In this document: positions 24,710 through 36,480 of the stretch, one piece after another
How the letters are laid out: every line of letters begins with the position of its first letter
Numbering within the stretch: position 1 is the stretch's first letter
Source: Vitellaria paradoxa
Lineage: Eukaryota > Streptophyta > Magnoliopsida > Ericales > Sapotaceae
Reading direction: 5' to 3'
Assembly: GCA_019916065.1 (NCBI GenBank)
Contig: CM034234.1
Location: 878,963 to 942,962 of the forward strand
Length of the DNA: 64,000 nt
Position numbers and translations under genes: made by a program
The notes under the pieces: model-generated
Database searches by the model: none
The model's input: the letters and a program-made list of their open reading frames with translations, nothing else
What the model was told of the DNA's origin: nothing

Positions 24710-27700
24710 ATGTGTATACTGTGTGTGATTCAGAAGTGGTCTCGACGGGTTGCTACCATGCTTCCATGGTTAGTAATTCCACTGATTGGCCTGTGGGCCT
24801 TATCCCAGCTGTTACCACCGGCTTTTCGGTTTGAAATCACGTCTCCCAGGTTGGCATGTTTGTTTGTATTGTTGGTGACCCTGTTCTGGTATGAAATATT
24901 GATGCCGCAGTTGTCTGCTTGGCGTGTGCGAAGGAATGCCAGGCTAAGAGAGAGGAAGAGATTTGAGGCAATTGAAATGCAGAAGCTTCGGAAGACGGCA
25001 ACCCGGAGGTGTAGGAACTGTTTGACTCCCTATCGGGATCAGAACCCTGGAGGGGGACGGTTTATGTGTTCCTATTGTGGGCATATTTCAAAGAGACCCG
25101 TTTTGGACCTCCCAGTACCCCCTGGATTGGGGCTCACAAATTCTGGAATTTTGAAGGATTTTGTTGGCAAAAGTGGGAAGATATTAAATGGGAAGGTGTG
25201 GTCTGATAATGGTTGGATATGTGGCCAAGATTGGTTAGAGAATAATAATTGGGTCAGTGGGTCTTTTGCTGGGCAGTCTAGTAATTGGCGGAAGAATGGG
25301 GGTATATTTTTCAGCGGGGATGACCATTGTGTGGCAGAGAATTCTTATTCACGGACTGTATTTTTTGCTTGCAAAATATTGACAGCTTTTTTCTTGAGCA
25401 TTAGATGGCTTTGGAGAAAGATAACTAGAGTTGGTTCATCTAGAGATGATGCTTCATCAGATGCAGAACACAAGGGAATGTTGGTGAAACGAGGAGAAAA
25501 TGGGGCTAATTTTCCTGAGAGCAAAGGAGAGAAAGCACGAAGAAAAGCTGAGGAGAAAAGACAGGCTAGGATAGAGAGGGAGCTATTGGAGGAGGAGGAG
25601 AGAAAGCAGAGGGAAGAGGTTGCTAGACTGGTGGAGGAACGTAGGAGACTGAGGGATGAAAAAATGGAAGCTGAGAAAGATCGTGGCCGAGTTGCAACTG
25701 CTGCCAGGGAAAAGGACAGCAAGAAGGAAGCAGAGAAAAAGCGCCAAGAAAGAAGGAAGGAAAAAGACAAGGGATCTAATAAAAGCAACTCAGATGCAGA
25801 GGAACTGGAAAAGAAAGCAGGTAAAGAAAGTGAGCGGAAAAGGGAGTTTGACAGGAAGAGTGATACTGACCGACGGGAACATCACAGAACCAACTTGGAA
25901 AGTACCAAGAACCATAGTGCTAGTGCAAACAATCATAATCGGGCCAATTCGGGAACACGATACCTTGACCATATGAGGGGTCCTTTTTTATCCTCTTCTA
26001 AAGCATTTAGTGGAGGCAGTTTCTTTGGACAGGGTGTTAATGGTACAACTGTTTCAAGAGAAAACAAGCCTAATGTTTCTGCAGATCCTGTCTACTCTTC
26101 TGCTACTAGGAGAGATTTATCTCAGCCTGCGAAATCAAATATAAATGGGGATGATAAGATAATCAACCGCCGTGTAAGTTATCTTGCTGCCTGCTAATAA
26201 TTATATATTTTAGTTCAATCATAAATTTCATGTTCATATGCAACCTTAAATGGCTGTGGAGCTACTTAAGTGATATGTAATCTAAGTAATATGATGGATA
26301 TTTTACCAAATGTTTGCAGTCATGAATGTAATGTTAGGAACAGTGTTTATCGATCTTGCATTGCATTTGTCTATTTATCTGATCTGTTTCAGGATCTGTA
26401 GATTATATAAGGCCTAGTTTAGGTATATCACGTTGAGGGCAATGGACTTAGATTTCCTTTATTTTGATGCTGGTCTGTTTACACAGGTGATTTTTGAACC
26501 ACAACCAACAGCCCCTAAAAAATCATGGCAACAATTATTTACTCGGTCATCAGCTGTTCCTCCTGCTACCAACTCAAATGTCATAAGTAGGCCATATGTG
26601 AAGTCCCAAGCTGAAGTTCAGAGCCCTTCTTTTGCTGGTCACTCATCTCCCGGACAATCATATGACAACCCCATTAATTTTGGACTGCCGTCACCATTTA
26701 CTTTACCTACCTTTTCTTACATATCAACTACTAGTTGTAGTACAGTTCCTCCATTAACATCTGAAGCCATGTTTCCTCGCATTGGAGAAGCACCACGTGA
26801 TTTTCTACCTGAAGAGTCTGACATTTTTGAAGACCCTTGTTATGTTCCTGACCCAACATCGTTGCTCGGACCAGTTTCAGAGTCGCTGGAAAATTTCCAG
26901 TTAGACCTTGGCACTGGATTTGCCACAGACATGGGATTGGAAAAGCCACATGCTTTGAAGAACATGTCTGCAGCTGAAGTGAACAGGCCATCACCAATTG
27001 AGTCTCCAGTCTCACGAACACGAGTCTCAGATGAAAGGCATTCTAATTCTAATCAATTTCCAAATACACCTAAGGCCCAGGATATGCGCACTTCGCCAAT
27101 TGATGATTCAAATACTGCAAATGAGAAAGGAACATGGCAGATGTGGAGTACTTCTCCTCTTGGTCAAGATGGTCTAGGTTTGGTAGGTGGCCCACCCGGT
27201 TGGCTGTTACCCGCAGAACTGAACAGATCAAACAAGGAAGATATGGTGCATCCTATGTCTCAAAAAACTATGGCATCACTTTTCACAAAAGTTGATCAAT
27301 CCCTCTCAAGCACTCATTGTCCTCAGAAGGTTTTCCTTGGCAATTGCCAAAATGGTGGAACCTTTACTGGTTCTGTTCCTGGTTCTACTGATGATCCTTG
27401 GTTACCAAACACTTTTTTTGGACCAACGCCAGGCAATGAAAGTCATTTCTCTCTTAGTCCACCGGAGGAAACCTCTCAGAATGATACGATGTATGGGAGT
27501 CCCAATTCATCGTCTGCAACTAACCATCCGTTTGAGTTTTCTTCAGCCAATTGTTGGGGCAAGTAAGTTATTTTATTTTATTTTATTTTTTTACTTTTGA
27601 CTAGTATGCATTTTATTATCTAATCTGGTTACATGTTTATCTCAGTCTGTAATTGTATTTTGTGTCAATGGGCAAAAGAAGCAGCAGTTGATCTTCCTTT

Positions 27701-30700
27701 TTTTTTTTCCCAATTTCTGAAATTGATATCTCTGCTGCTGCCTTTTACGATGGTAAGCATTGAGCATGAACTTGTGATCACTTTTCTCTGTACAGCTTAG
27801 CAACAATGGATTCTAGTGGAACTTTGATTCCACAATATATAAAAATGGGCCCGTTTGGAATTAAAATATAACTCTACAAAACTCTATAAATCTCTACAAA
27901 CACGAATTACGAGACAATAAATTTAAATTCTCCACTCACTGCACAAAATACGAGACATTAACTTTTACAATTTTATACAACTCCAAACACACCCAATATA
28001 CCATACAATGTTTGGATTTTTCTCTTAGAAGAAAACTAGGGAATAACTGTTTCTAAAATGCCTCTCCATTCATCTCATACTCTTAATTTCTTCCTTTGCA
28101 TGGTGCGAGTTTGCATACACAACCATTGTATTGACACAAAATTTACCACTGCTGGTTGTGAACCTCTTTTTCTAGAATCCAGCATGAGTCTTACAAATCT
28201 GAATAGGGGTAAACAAATATGTGATGTGGTGAGTCCACTAGAGTTCACAACTTTGAAATTTCTCCGTGTGTTGTCACAAACACAAATACAATACAACATG
28301 GATACATGACTTGATCATCGACTTGATATCTAGGAAGCATGGATGTGGACATGGGACACAAATACAATACAACATGGATACATGACACATTGACAACATG
28401 CTAAAGAATAAATATATATATTATATAGGATAAAATAATTATTTATTCATTTTATATTATAAACAGCGTTAAAAAAAGGGGTAAATTACAGTTTTCACCC
28501 TTAAACTTTTGACCAAATCTCAAGGTCTGATCTTTAATTGTGACAATTGTGTGTCTGAGATTTTACTTTGTTGCAATGTTAATCTGCTGTGAACTTCCCT
28601 AACAAATCTCTTATTAAATAGGCCACGTGGCCATCTATTAATGGGTCATGGGACACTTTTAAACGAGTGTCCAACACAATTAGAGTGGTGTCTGCGGACA
28701 TGAACATGACACTAGTACAACATCTTCCTAGAAGTGTCCATGCTTCTTAGCCTCGTATTGCTGCACCATGCCAATAACGGTAGTACTGTTTACTCATAGT
28801 TAAAAAGTCCTTGTATGTTCGATCTCTTCTTCTTTTGTAAAAAATTACATGCTATTGCAGGTATTTAACAACCAATAATCTACCTGTGAGCAAATATGGG
28901 AGCCTTGTTCACTGAGTTGTTACTTTTTGAATTTTCCTCTGATCAGAGAGTTTTGGATTTAAATTGCCTTATGTTTTTATATAAATTTTCATTAAAAAAA
29001 ATGTGGAACTTAAAACCTGGTGACAATAAAAGTAGACTGGCTGGCACTTTGTTTCAATATGTTTGAACAAATGGCGATGCTAACATCATCTCTTAAGATT
29101 AAATAACTTTCTTAAATCCTACCATGGAACCCTTATTATTAGAACATTCATACTTAATAGTAATGAGAAGCTACCTTAATTATAAATAAATGAGTTCCTT
29201 TATGACATTAATTTTTTTCCCCATGTGCACCTCTTTCATGTTTATCCAATTTCGTGGAATGGTTAAATGAGTTTGTTTGAAAAGTTAAGACCACCGAGTG
29301 TCATTTATGACTTATAAATTTTGGAACCCATAGAATGTTAGCCTTGACCATGCTAATCATTACCTTTCAGTTGTCTGTATTGTATTGTGGATATATGTGA
29401 ACCACTAGTTTTGAAGATGCTCTTCATTTTTCTGGTGTTGCCCTTTCACATATTTTCTTCTACATGATTCTTTTGTCAATACGCATGAATTGTCTGAGGT
29501 TGTCTAAGTATGCGTTTGAGAATTTAAAAGTATAAATATATTTTTGCATGAAGGATTTTAGTGAATTTAAAAGTACATTTTACAGCAGGTCAATTTCAAT
29601 TGTTTTTCTCATAGCAATAATTCTTATTCCACTAAAATGCTTTCCCTGGTATAAAAATTAAAAAAAAAAAATCAAAAAGAAAAAGCACAAGTAAATAAGA
29701 TGGAGGTAGGGAGCAGTTTTATGTTGATGATTTAGTAGTACTGAAGTCACTAGTGTTAGATTCAGGAAGTTCGCTCCTGCTACATGCTGGTGAGAACTTT
29801 AGATATCAAGTCCGTGCCTTGTTGCTCTCTACAAACTCTTGAACTTGGGTTTTTCTGTTTATGGGGTGAGATTTCATGCTGCTTCTCATGGTAGAGGTTC
29901 CATGCATTATTGTGAAAAGTAGTGTTGATGAAGGGAGCGTATTGGTGCAATTCAATGACACCCTTCTTCTCAGACCATTATTGCTTTGTCAAACTAATAA
30001 TATAGTTGTAAATTTTAAATTTTGGTTTGTTCAAATCTGAAGTTTCCAAGAGGTAGACTCTTGGTACCCACACATACATGTGTATGGCGCACATACTAAT
30101 CCTCAGACAATGAGCACAAATTTGATTTGAAATTATCACTACAGTAGAATGACAAATCAAGCAAATCGTAATAAACTGTGAGAAAAATATATTGACAATT
30201 AGTACAGTTCTTTAATTATGTAAAGGGACATCATTTTATATGTTTGAACAAATGTTCAAACCAAAGAGCTCTAGTGGTTCATAGCAAGTGGTTAGGAAAG
30301 TTGTATGCAATGATACATATTTGTATTGAGAGATCAAGCTCAAGATCTGCTTTATAATTCTACGCTTATCTTTGCATTTTATTTCTGATTGTGTAAAACT
30401 ACACCTGTTGAAGTTGGAGGAATTTCAAATGAGTTACAATTGCGGCTGGTGATCTTTGTGCTTGGTTCAGTTTGTTGTTTTGGTTTGAAGTGCGGATGGT
30501 GATCTTTGTGCTTGGTTCAGTTTGTTGTTTTGGCACCTGTTCTTCTAGGGTAAATAATTAATTTGCCCTTTGAACTTAGAATTTGAATGTCATCCTTGAA
30601 CTTTTATTTTTTCTGTTTAAGGCCTCTAACTTTTAAGAAAGTTTATTAATATTACATATTTAAACAAATAGAATATAAGTGAATCGCACTTATTTCTTCC

Positions 30701-31481
30701 CTTTCTAACTAGAAATAAATATATTTGCTGCATATAAAAACCTTTTTATATAAAGGGAATACAAGAATCAAACTTGTCGTAATGCAATCTTGTAATTTAA
30801 AATATCATGCTATTAAACCCCCCAAAAGGGGGGGGGGGGAGATAAAAACCGATTCTAAATATTTCATGAACATTATATAAAGATATAGATATGAAAGTTG
30901 TGTTGGTGTTAATTGTTTATGTGAAAATGTTATTATAATTTTTTTTTTTTGATACAATGACTTTATGAATGTGTGAAATCTAGTATTTGGAATTACACTT
31001 TTTTAATTATGTCAAGCTATTTAATTTATTTTACGTGAATTAAAAATTTGAACGTTTACCTTAGTAGTCAATTTTTGTAGTCCTAGTTTAGACGTTGATT
31101 GCATTGATTTATTGTTAAAAGTTGGAGGACTTGAATAGAAGGAATAAGGGTCAAGGATGACATTGAAATTCTAAGTAAAGTTGGAGGGTTTAGATAGAAA
31201 AAATAGAAGTACAAGGATGACATTGAAATTTGAAGTAAAATTGGAGGGGCAAAATGATTATTTACCCATTCTTTTGTTATTCAATAATTGAGCATTTTCT
31301 TCATCCACTTTTACAAATTTGTGTATTAGTTATCTGATCCTTGTTTTACTTTTGTTTGTCTGGCAGGAAGGAGTGGGCTGTTCAGGGTTCAGGGGAAGGC
31401 ATCGGAAATTCATCCACAAAACCCCATATTGGTGGCCTGTATTCAACTCCCGATGTACAGTCACTTTGGTCATATGATTGA
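24710..31481 (+). CDS. Membrane, zinc-ribbon and coiled-coil protein, 'stress response protein NST1-like', three exons
   Basis: Exons are 24710-26173, 26487-27562 and 31367-31481. Donors are CGT|GTAAGT and AA|GTAAGT; acceptors are TTACACAG and TCTGGCAG. Both joins keep frame (phase 0, then phase 2 restoring a Lys codon), giving 884 residues. The protein starts with two hydrophobic segments (about residues 17-37 and 48-66). A four-cysteine ribbon follows (CRNC at 101-104, CSYC at 120-123), then a third hydrophobic patch near 222-241 and a long Glu/Lys/Arg coiled coil (about 270-400). The C-terminal half is Ser/Pro-rich, with KKSWQQLFTRS at the start of exon 2 and a WSYD end. Plants carry this family as single or few copies. 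The name comes from low-complexity likeness to yeast Nst1 and implies no proven role. An ER or endomembrane location is my inference. The second intron (3804 bp) holds several transposon relics. Retaining intron 1 would end the protein after seven extra codons (stop at 26195-26197). Confidence 0.9.
26174..26486 (+). other. Intron 1 of the NST1-like gene
   Basis: A 313-bp GT..AG intron. It starts GTAAGTTATC and ends TTTACACAG. No repeat or RNA gene was recognised in it. Confidence 0.88.
27853..27988. repeat. Intronic MITE, GTTTGGAGTT family
   Basis: It starts GTTTGGAATT and ends AACTCCAAAC, a 10-bp terminal inverted repeat with one mismatch. It is the best-preserved of at least four copies in the window. 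Confidence 0.8.
28330..28750. repeat. Intronic element with CTAGGAAGCATGGA ends
   Basis: The left end CTAGGAAGCATGGATGTGGACA is inverted at the right end as TGTCCATGCTTCTTAG. The interior has GGACATGGGACAC and a GGGGTAAATTACAG segment at about 28478 that looks like a second, nested relic. Just to its left (28275-28310) the phrase ACAAATACAATACAACATGG is duplicated. Confidence 0.65.
30441..30533. repeat. 50-bp tandem duplication in intron 2
   Basis: A 43-bp phrase starting TGCGGCTGGTGATCTTTG at 30441 recurs at 30491 with one base change. It is a recent local duplication with no coding meaning. Confidence 0.88.
30548..31267. repeat. Intronic foldback element with GGGTAAATAAT ends
   Basis: The left end GGGTAAATAATTAATTTGCCC is matched by the inverse of the right end (GGGTAAATAATCATTTTGCCC). 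Inverted similarity continues inward through AATGTCATCCTTGAACTT and TATTTTTTCT over more than 100 bp. The right arm carries a short internal duplication (CAAGGATGACATTGAAATT occurs twice). The centre is unrelated AT-rich DNA. Confidence 0.82.
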
Positions 31482-33343
31482 AAAGAAAAAGTGACAAGTT
31501 ATGAGGGACTTAAAATACCTGTTCTGAAGAGGAAAACCGCCTCTTTGGAATAGAGTTTAGAATTCTGGATCACTCTGTCGTCTCTTCTTTATGAGGGAGA
31601 TTTACTTGCAATAGCACAATAGAATTATACATGGCATGGATGTGTTAGTGCATCAGGTAATAGTTAATGTCAAGTTTTTTATTTTCCGTTCGCTTCTCTT
31701 CCGACTACTATCTTTTCTGCTTTTGATAACTCGTTTCTTTTTGAGCTTTGGGTGGTTCACTGGGGAAGGGGGTTCACGGCTTATATAGGAAATTTTGATC
31801 TTTGTAGAATGGATACGGTCCTCTCTCGGCTTGGTAGTAACGATGTTCTGTAGAATTAGATGCCTAATGTGATCACTGTACTAGTTGTTAACTATACATG
31901 CATTTTACGCTTCCTTGGTAAAGGTAATGCTAAGAACTTTGGGCATCCCCATCTCCCCAAGCGGATTAGTCCTTCTAGAGATCTTAAGATGTGTAGTTTT
32001 TGTGTTCGTGTAAACATTTTTTAAAACATTATGTTGATCGAATTATGATGAGGTGCTGCCAGGCAGTGAAAGATTGTCATTTGAAGTGTTCATCCAATCA
32101 CTGGCTCGTCACTGAGAAGCTTGCTGTGGCTTTTTGCGGCTGACATGCAAGATGTGCTGCCCCCCCTCACTTAAGCTGGTTTACATTTATTTTGTTGGTG
32201 ATCTGAAGGATCTATATTCTTATTTGTCTGGTATGTTAGGTCATGGTTTATCTTCTAGTTTTGAATGGGTGTATGATCAAACTGAGTGTTTGGCGGTCTT
32301 TTGGCAGAGGTGGGTTGCTGGCTGTGTGGATAAAATTGTGTTTGGTTTGAACCTCATGAGCAATTGTGCGTCAGGTCCCGTTTTCCTCCAGTTTCTCAAG
32401 GTTTATGTGAGCTGTATTGGCAGTGTCATGGTGTAACAGTTGTGCCACTATCCGACCCAATTGCAAAACGAGTTGTATCTTTCTGTTGCAGTATGATCGT
32501 GTGGTTCCTACCACCCAATTGCGAAATGAGTTGTATCTCTCTCCTCTCTTGCAATATGATCATGTGGTTCTTAGCTAAGTAAGTTAAAGAAGCAAGGTTG
32601 ATCGGGGGTTTAGAATTAGAACTATGAAACAAGAAGTTCGAAGTTAATTACGACATCAACATGCATTGTTAACTATTTAGGGTTAGAAGTCTAAATTGAA
32701 GGGTTACCCAACTCAACATTCAAGCTTTTCTTCCCTGCCCACTTGTGCTAAACTGCGTTTCTTGAGCTGAACCTTAAATACTGCTAAAAGAAAAATGTCC
32801 CTAACTTGATCGGCTATAATGGAGGGCACAGGCAAAACCTTGAGTTGGAAGATTAGTCACTGGGCTGAAAATGTAAATCCGAATAAAATTTTACAACAAT
32901 ACTTCTTTATTATACGCCGAATTATATCACAAGTGGATTTTTACCATGTTGATGGTGATAAACCTCAATCCACCACCCACCAAAAGAACTCCAACAATCG
33001 GATAATACTTAGCCTAAAAGTCGTCGCGCATAGAATTGGCAAGGTTGCTTTAAAATGACAAAAAATAATAAGAAAAATAATGAAAGATCAGCAGTTAAAC
33101 GTAACAGCACAACTTTAAAGCGTAAACCCAATTCTGGCAAGTTCAAATACATGACTAATTATGACGAAGGTAAACTTCAAGCATAAACACAATTCTGGCA
33201 ACTTCAAATACCAAACAATCTAATTGTGACAAAGGTAAACTTCCTAAAAGAGAACATTACATATAAAGTACAAGTTACGGTCATGCTGTAAGAAACTTCA
33301 CGTGTTATTGGATCTGAGGTGAAACAACCTGCAGCTAAAGCAC
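31482..33343. other. Convergent 3' ends of the NST1-like gene and the second CIPK
   Basis: Both genes point into this 1.9-kb interval, so it holds their 3' UTRs. No polyadenylation site is certain. Two small tandem duplications are present: about 32454-32573 (unit about 60 bp, ACCCAATTGC..AGTTGTATCT) and about 33118-33244 (unit about 64 bp, AATTCTGGCAA..TTCAAATAC). Short frames around 32134-32632 overlap on both strands and are not supported. Confidence 0.5.
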
Positions 33344-34717
33344 TTAAGAGGGTTGCACCTCTGGTTGATCTTCTCGAAGCTGGGGTGGTTGTAGTGTATT
33401 ATCACCTTGCCACGTCCACACAATGTCTTTAAGCGCCGGTCTTATATCCTGCTTCATCATCTTCTGATACTCCAACGTATCTCCACTAGACTTCTTCACC
33501 TCAACCAAATGAAATGTTGAAGTCACCTCAAAGATCTCTGCATCGATGGACAAGACACCTTTCCTGCCTTCCTTGGATCCTTCTAATTTCAACAGCCCAC
33601 CATCCTTCTTTGTTACATTCAGCCTCAACTGCTTAGCCATGTCCTCCAACTTGGAAATAATCGTCTTGGCTGGCTGCTTGGAGGTAAATCGTGCTTCTTT
33701 CTTTTGGTCATTTTCCTCAAACAAACTAGACAAGTCAAAGCCTGCTGAAAACGAGATGATGTCAAAAGCATTCAAGTTGCTAGGCTTTGCCAATCCTTGC
33801 TTTGCCTCTGCTGCATTGCTGCTATCTTCCCCAGGACCAAATACTGCATCCACATCGGGACTAGCTCGTTCTTTACCTGCCATTTCAATTCTCATGGTTT
33901 TCGAGTCGAATCCTTTCCAAAACCAAGAACTTTCCATAATTTTGGCAATGGATATCCGTGTATTTGGGTTAGGGTCCAGTATCTTTGACAGTAGCTTCTG
34001 TACTTCAGGGGGGAACCAGTTAGGGAATTTGAATTCCGCCTTACCAATCTTCCTATACATTTCCATCAGATTTGGATCATGGAAAGGGAGATAGCCAGCC
34101 AGTAGAACATATAAGATTACCCCACAAGCCCAGGTGTCAGCTTTGGATCCATCATACCCTTTTCTGCTAATCACTTCGGGAGCAACATAGGCAGGTGTTC
34201 CACAAGTTGTGTGGAGTAACCCATCTTCACGCTTAGATTCAGCAAGGGCACTCAGTCCAAAATCTGAAACCTTTAGGTTCCCACTCTCATCTAGCAGTAG
34301 GTTCTCTGGCTTCAAATCCCGGTGATAAACACCCCTGCTGTGGCAGAAATCAATAGTGCTAACCAGCTGTTGAAAATACTTCCTTGCAACATCCTCCTTT
34401 AGCTTCCCTTTTGCTACCTTGTCAAAAAGTTCACCGCCTTTGACATATTCGATGACAAAATAAATCTTGGTTTTGCTTGCCATAACTTCATAAAGCTGCA
34501 CGATATTTGGATGTCTAACCAACCTCATCACAGAAATCTCCCGCTTGATCTGGTCAACCATCCCAACCTTCAAAACCTTCTCTTTATCAATTATCTTAAT
34601 GGCCACACTCGCGCCAGTTTTGAGGTTCCTTGCATAGTGGACCTTGGCGAAGGTTCCTTGGCCCAACAATCTCCCCAGCTCATATCGTTGCATCAACACA
34701 CTTCCTTTGTTTTCCAT
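33344..34717 (-). CDS. CIPK2: CBL-interacting protein kinase, CIPK2/10/15/20/26 clade (SnRK3)
   Basis: This is a SnRK3 kinase of 457 residues without an intron in the coding part. An upstream in-frame GTG at 34765 extends the open frame, but the start is the ATG at 34717, giving MENKGSVL as in the clade. Visible in order: glycine loop GQGTFAKV, catalytic Lys in [52 protein letters not shown] motif [17 protein letters not shown], the PPI/C-terminal domain and the clade's DIVWTWQG ending. Family knowledge: CBL sensors bind the NAF motif and relieve autoinhibition. Small oddities are VHYARN where relatives have VYHARN, and ADTWACGV for ADIWSCGV. Orthology within the clade cannot be settled by eye. 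Arabidopsis CIPK15 is the member next to CIPK14, so position favours CIPK15 while the C-terminus looks more like CIPK2. The gene converges on the NST1-like gene. Confidence 0.95.
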   Translation of the reverse strand: MENKGSVLMQRYELGRLLGQGTFAKVHYARNLKTGASVAIKIIDKEKVLKVGMVDQIKREISVMRLVRHPNIVQLYEVMASKTKIYFVIEYVKGGELFDKVAKGKLKEDVARKYFQQLVSTIDFCHSRGVYHRDLKPENLLLDESGNLKVSDFGLSALAESKREDGLLHTTCGTPAYVAPEVISRKGYDGSKADTWACGVILYVLLAGYLPFHDPNLMEMYRKIGKAEFKFPNWFPPEVQKLLSKILDPNPNTRISIAKIMESSWFWKGFDSKTMRIEMAGKERASPDVDAVFGPGEDSSNAAEAKQGLAKPSNLNAFDIISFSAGFDLSSLFEENDQKKEARFTSKQPAKTIISKLEDMAKQLRLNVTKKDGGLLKLEGSKEGRKGVLSIDAEIFEVTSTFHLVEVKKSSGDTLEYQKMMKQDIRPALKDIVWTWQGDNTLQPPQLREDQPEVQPS

Positions 34718-34827
34718 CTCAAAATTACAGAAACTAATACACAGTCGTATGCTATTTTCTCCCACTAATTTGAGATATGTAAAATAGCTATTTACAGGGA
34801 AGGAATCAAATTAAAGACTTCAAAAGT

Positions 34828-35022
34828 TCAACCATCATCACAGTGGTCTTGATATGACATTACTTGTGCCCTAAAATACTTGGCGACAGTAGGCATACGA
34901 GCAGGGAGGTGGAAATGGTTGTGAGTTATATGTCCAATCTCATCGAGAACAAAAAAGGGCAGCTCAAATAGAGATTCAACCTCATTAAGCTCGGGAAAAG
35001 AAACCTTAGCTCTCAAGCACAT
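34828..35022 (-). other. Upstream ORF, 64 codons, in the second CIPK's leader
   Basis: It starts at the ATG at 35022 and ends 110 bp upstream of the kinase ATG. The open frame continues upstream without a stop for 23 more codons. The predicted product is not low-complexity (contains LPFFVLDEIGHITHNHFHLP). If the 5'-UTR intron at 35166-36276 is real, this frame lies in the same exon as the kinase. At least two tiny upstream frames (3 codons each) precede it. I recognise no homologue. It could be a regulatory peptide uORF, a relic of another gene, or chance. Confidence 0.5.
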
Positions 35023-35165
35023 CTTGCAGCATTCCCTGGCTCTTGGATGAACTAGAGAAAACTGGAGAAGATGATTAAGCTACAAATTTGGAGCTTTACC
35101 AGAGCATTAGAAAAGCAGAGGAATTGGTTAAATCTTCAGTTCTCCATAAACCAAAAAATGTTCAC

Positions 35166-36276
35166 CTGAAAAGAAAAGAAAATATCATCTTGTAACCAAT
35201 AGAAAAGAATTGCAGATGCATCATTGATTATAAAACACAAAAGTTTAAGCTCTATTTGGATAACTAGGGATTTTAAATCAAATTAAATTGTATTAAAATA
35301 TAGAGTTAATTGATGTAATAATACATGAAAGTTCTCTAATAATTATTACTAATAATTATTATCTAAGCACTGGGGTGCCACTATTTCCTACAATTGTGAA
35401 ACTACTATTGTGAAGAATTTCAGATGACTACTTTTTTTTTTCTTTTTTTAATAATGATTTCCAATCAATTATAATCTATTATGTTAAAATACTCAAATCC
35501 ATTATGAAATCCATATCTAAAATAACAAAATTATATTCGAATAATCCTCCTTAAATAGTTTGTACCAAATGCTCTGGATTTCAAATCCATAAATACAAAT
35601 GCAACCTTTAGATAATTGGAATTAGAAAAGATCATATTTTCAAAAAAGTGAGGCAGAGGAGGAAATTCCATACGCGCAAAGTACTAATAGTGCAGACTAT
35701 AGGGTAGTTTTAAGGAAATTGAAATATTACTAATGTTGTTCATGTGCAGACTGTAGAATAGTATAAGGAAATTGAATAGAATATATACAGAATACTGAAT
35801 TGTGAGTCATAAATTCACAGTATATATTTGTTTCAACTCGCGTAGACTTAATTGGTTAATCAAATGGTTCATAAAACCCGGTGTGATCGATGCTTTCATA
35901 AACTAAATTAATGGCCTTTCATAACTAAATTTTTGGCAAACTAGGAACAAAATAACAAAAATAGATATCCGTTTGGTGGCCTGGGAAGACGATACTCTTG
36001 GTTTCCAAACTCAGCTCCACCAAACGAAGAAATTCCATTCAGCTTAGTTGTTTGGAGGTTTTCATTTCCTCAGATCTCAAAAATCAAAGAGAAAAACCCA
36101 GATACTCAGAATGCTAATTTTCTAAACCTTTTCCAGGAAACGGGACAAACACAAACGGAGAAACAAAAATCAGCATAAAGAAAACGAATTGATGCAGAAA
36201 ACAAAGACTCACTCTGTAAACATAAACGTTGCAGATCGAAATATACGTGAGAGATCGAATTGGGTCGGTGAATTAC
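35166..36276 (-). other. Probable 5'-UTR intron of the second CIPK
   Basis: On the minus strand the donor TTTCAAAG|GTAATTC lies at 36277/36276, and the acceptor TTTTCTTTTCTTTTCAG ends at 35166 with a strong pyrimidine tract. That gives an intron of 1111 bp, with the kinase coding region wholly in the next exon. Confidence 0.7.
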
Positions 36277-36418
36277 CTTTGAAAGGAGGAATTCAACTCC
36301 AAATTTGGTACCAGTAGAAGGAGCTTATGAAAGAATATGGAATCTTATACATATATGGAAGAAACGCGGAAAAATCATAACCCTAGCACTTCATAGGCTG
36401 GCCCGACCCACAACAAAC

Positions 36419-36455
<37 letters not shown>

Positions 36456-36480
36456 CTTGGCTCTTCCATAATCGTCCTTA
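36277..36480 (-). promoter_or_regulatory. First exon/leader of the second CIPK with a CT repeat
   Basis: This is the sequence upstream of the predicted donor. A (GA)n run at 36423-36454 reads (CT)n on the gene strand, a common feature of plant 5' leaders and core promoters. The start site is not fixed. Confidence 0.5.

Larger units (their letters stand above)
27563..31366 (+). other. Intron 2 of the NST1-like gene, rich in transposon relics
   Basis: A 3804-bp intron with donor AA|GTAAGT and acceptor CTGGCAG. It contains a GTTTGGAGTT-family MITE, a TAGGAAGCATGGA element, a 50-bp tandem duplication and a foldback element ending about 100 bp before the acceptor. The joined reading frame needs no further exon. 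Confidence 0.85.

Noticed and set aside
25345..25788. 147-codon Ser/Leu-rich minus-strand frame
   Set aside because: It mirrors the Glu/Lys/Arg coiled coil of the NST1-like exon 1, a classic shadow frame.
32134..32582. Overlapping 72-100-codon frames between the convergent genes
   Set aside because: They overlap each other and the opposite strand, contain a small tandem duplication, and lie where 3' UTRs are expected.
34718..34765. Sixteen-codon N-terminal extension of the second CIPK
   Set aside because: It begins at GTG and has no counterpart in the clade. MENKGSVL from 34717 is the standard start.
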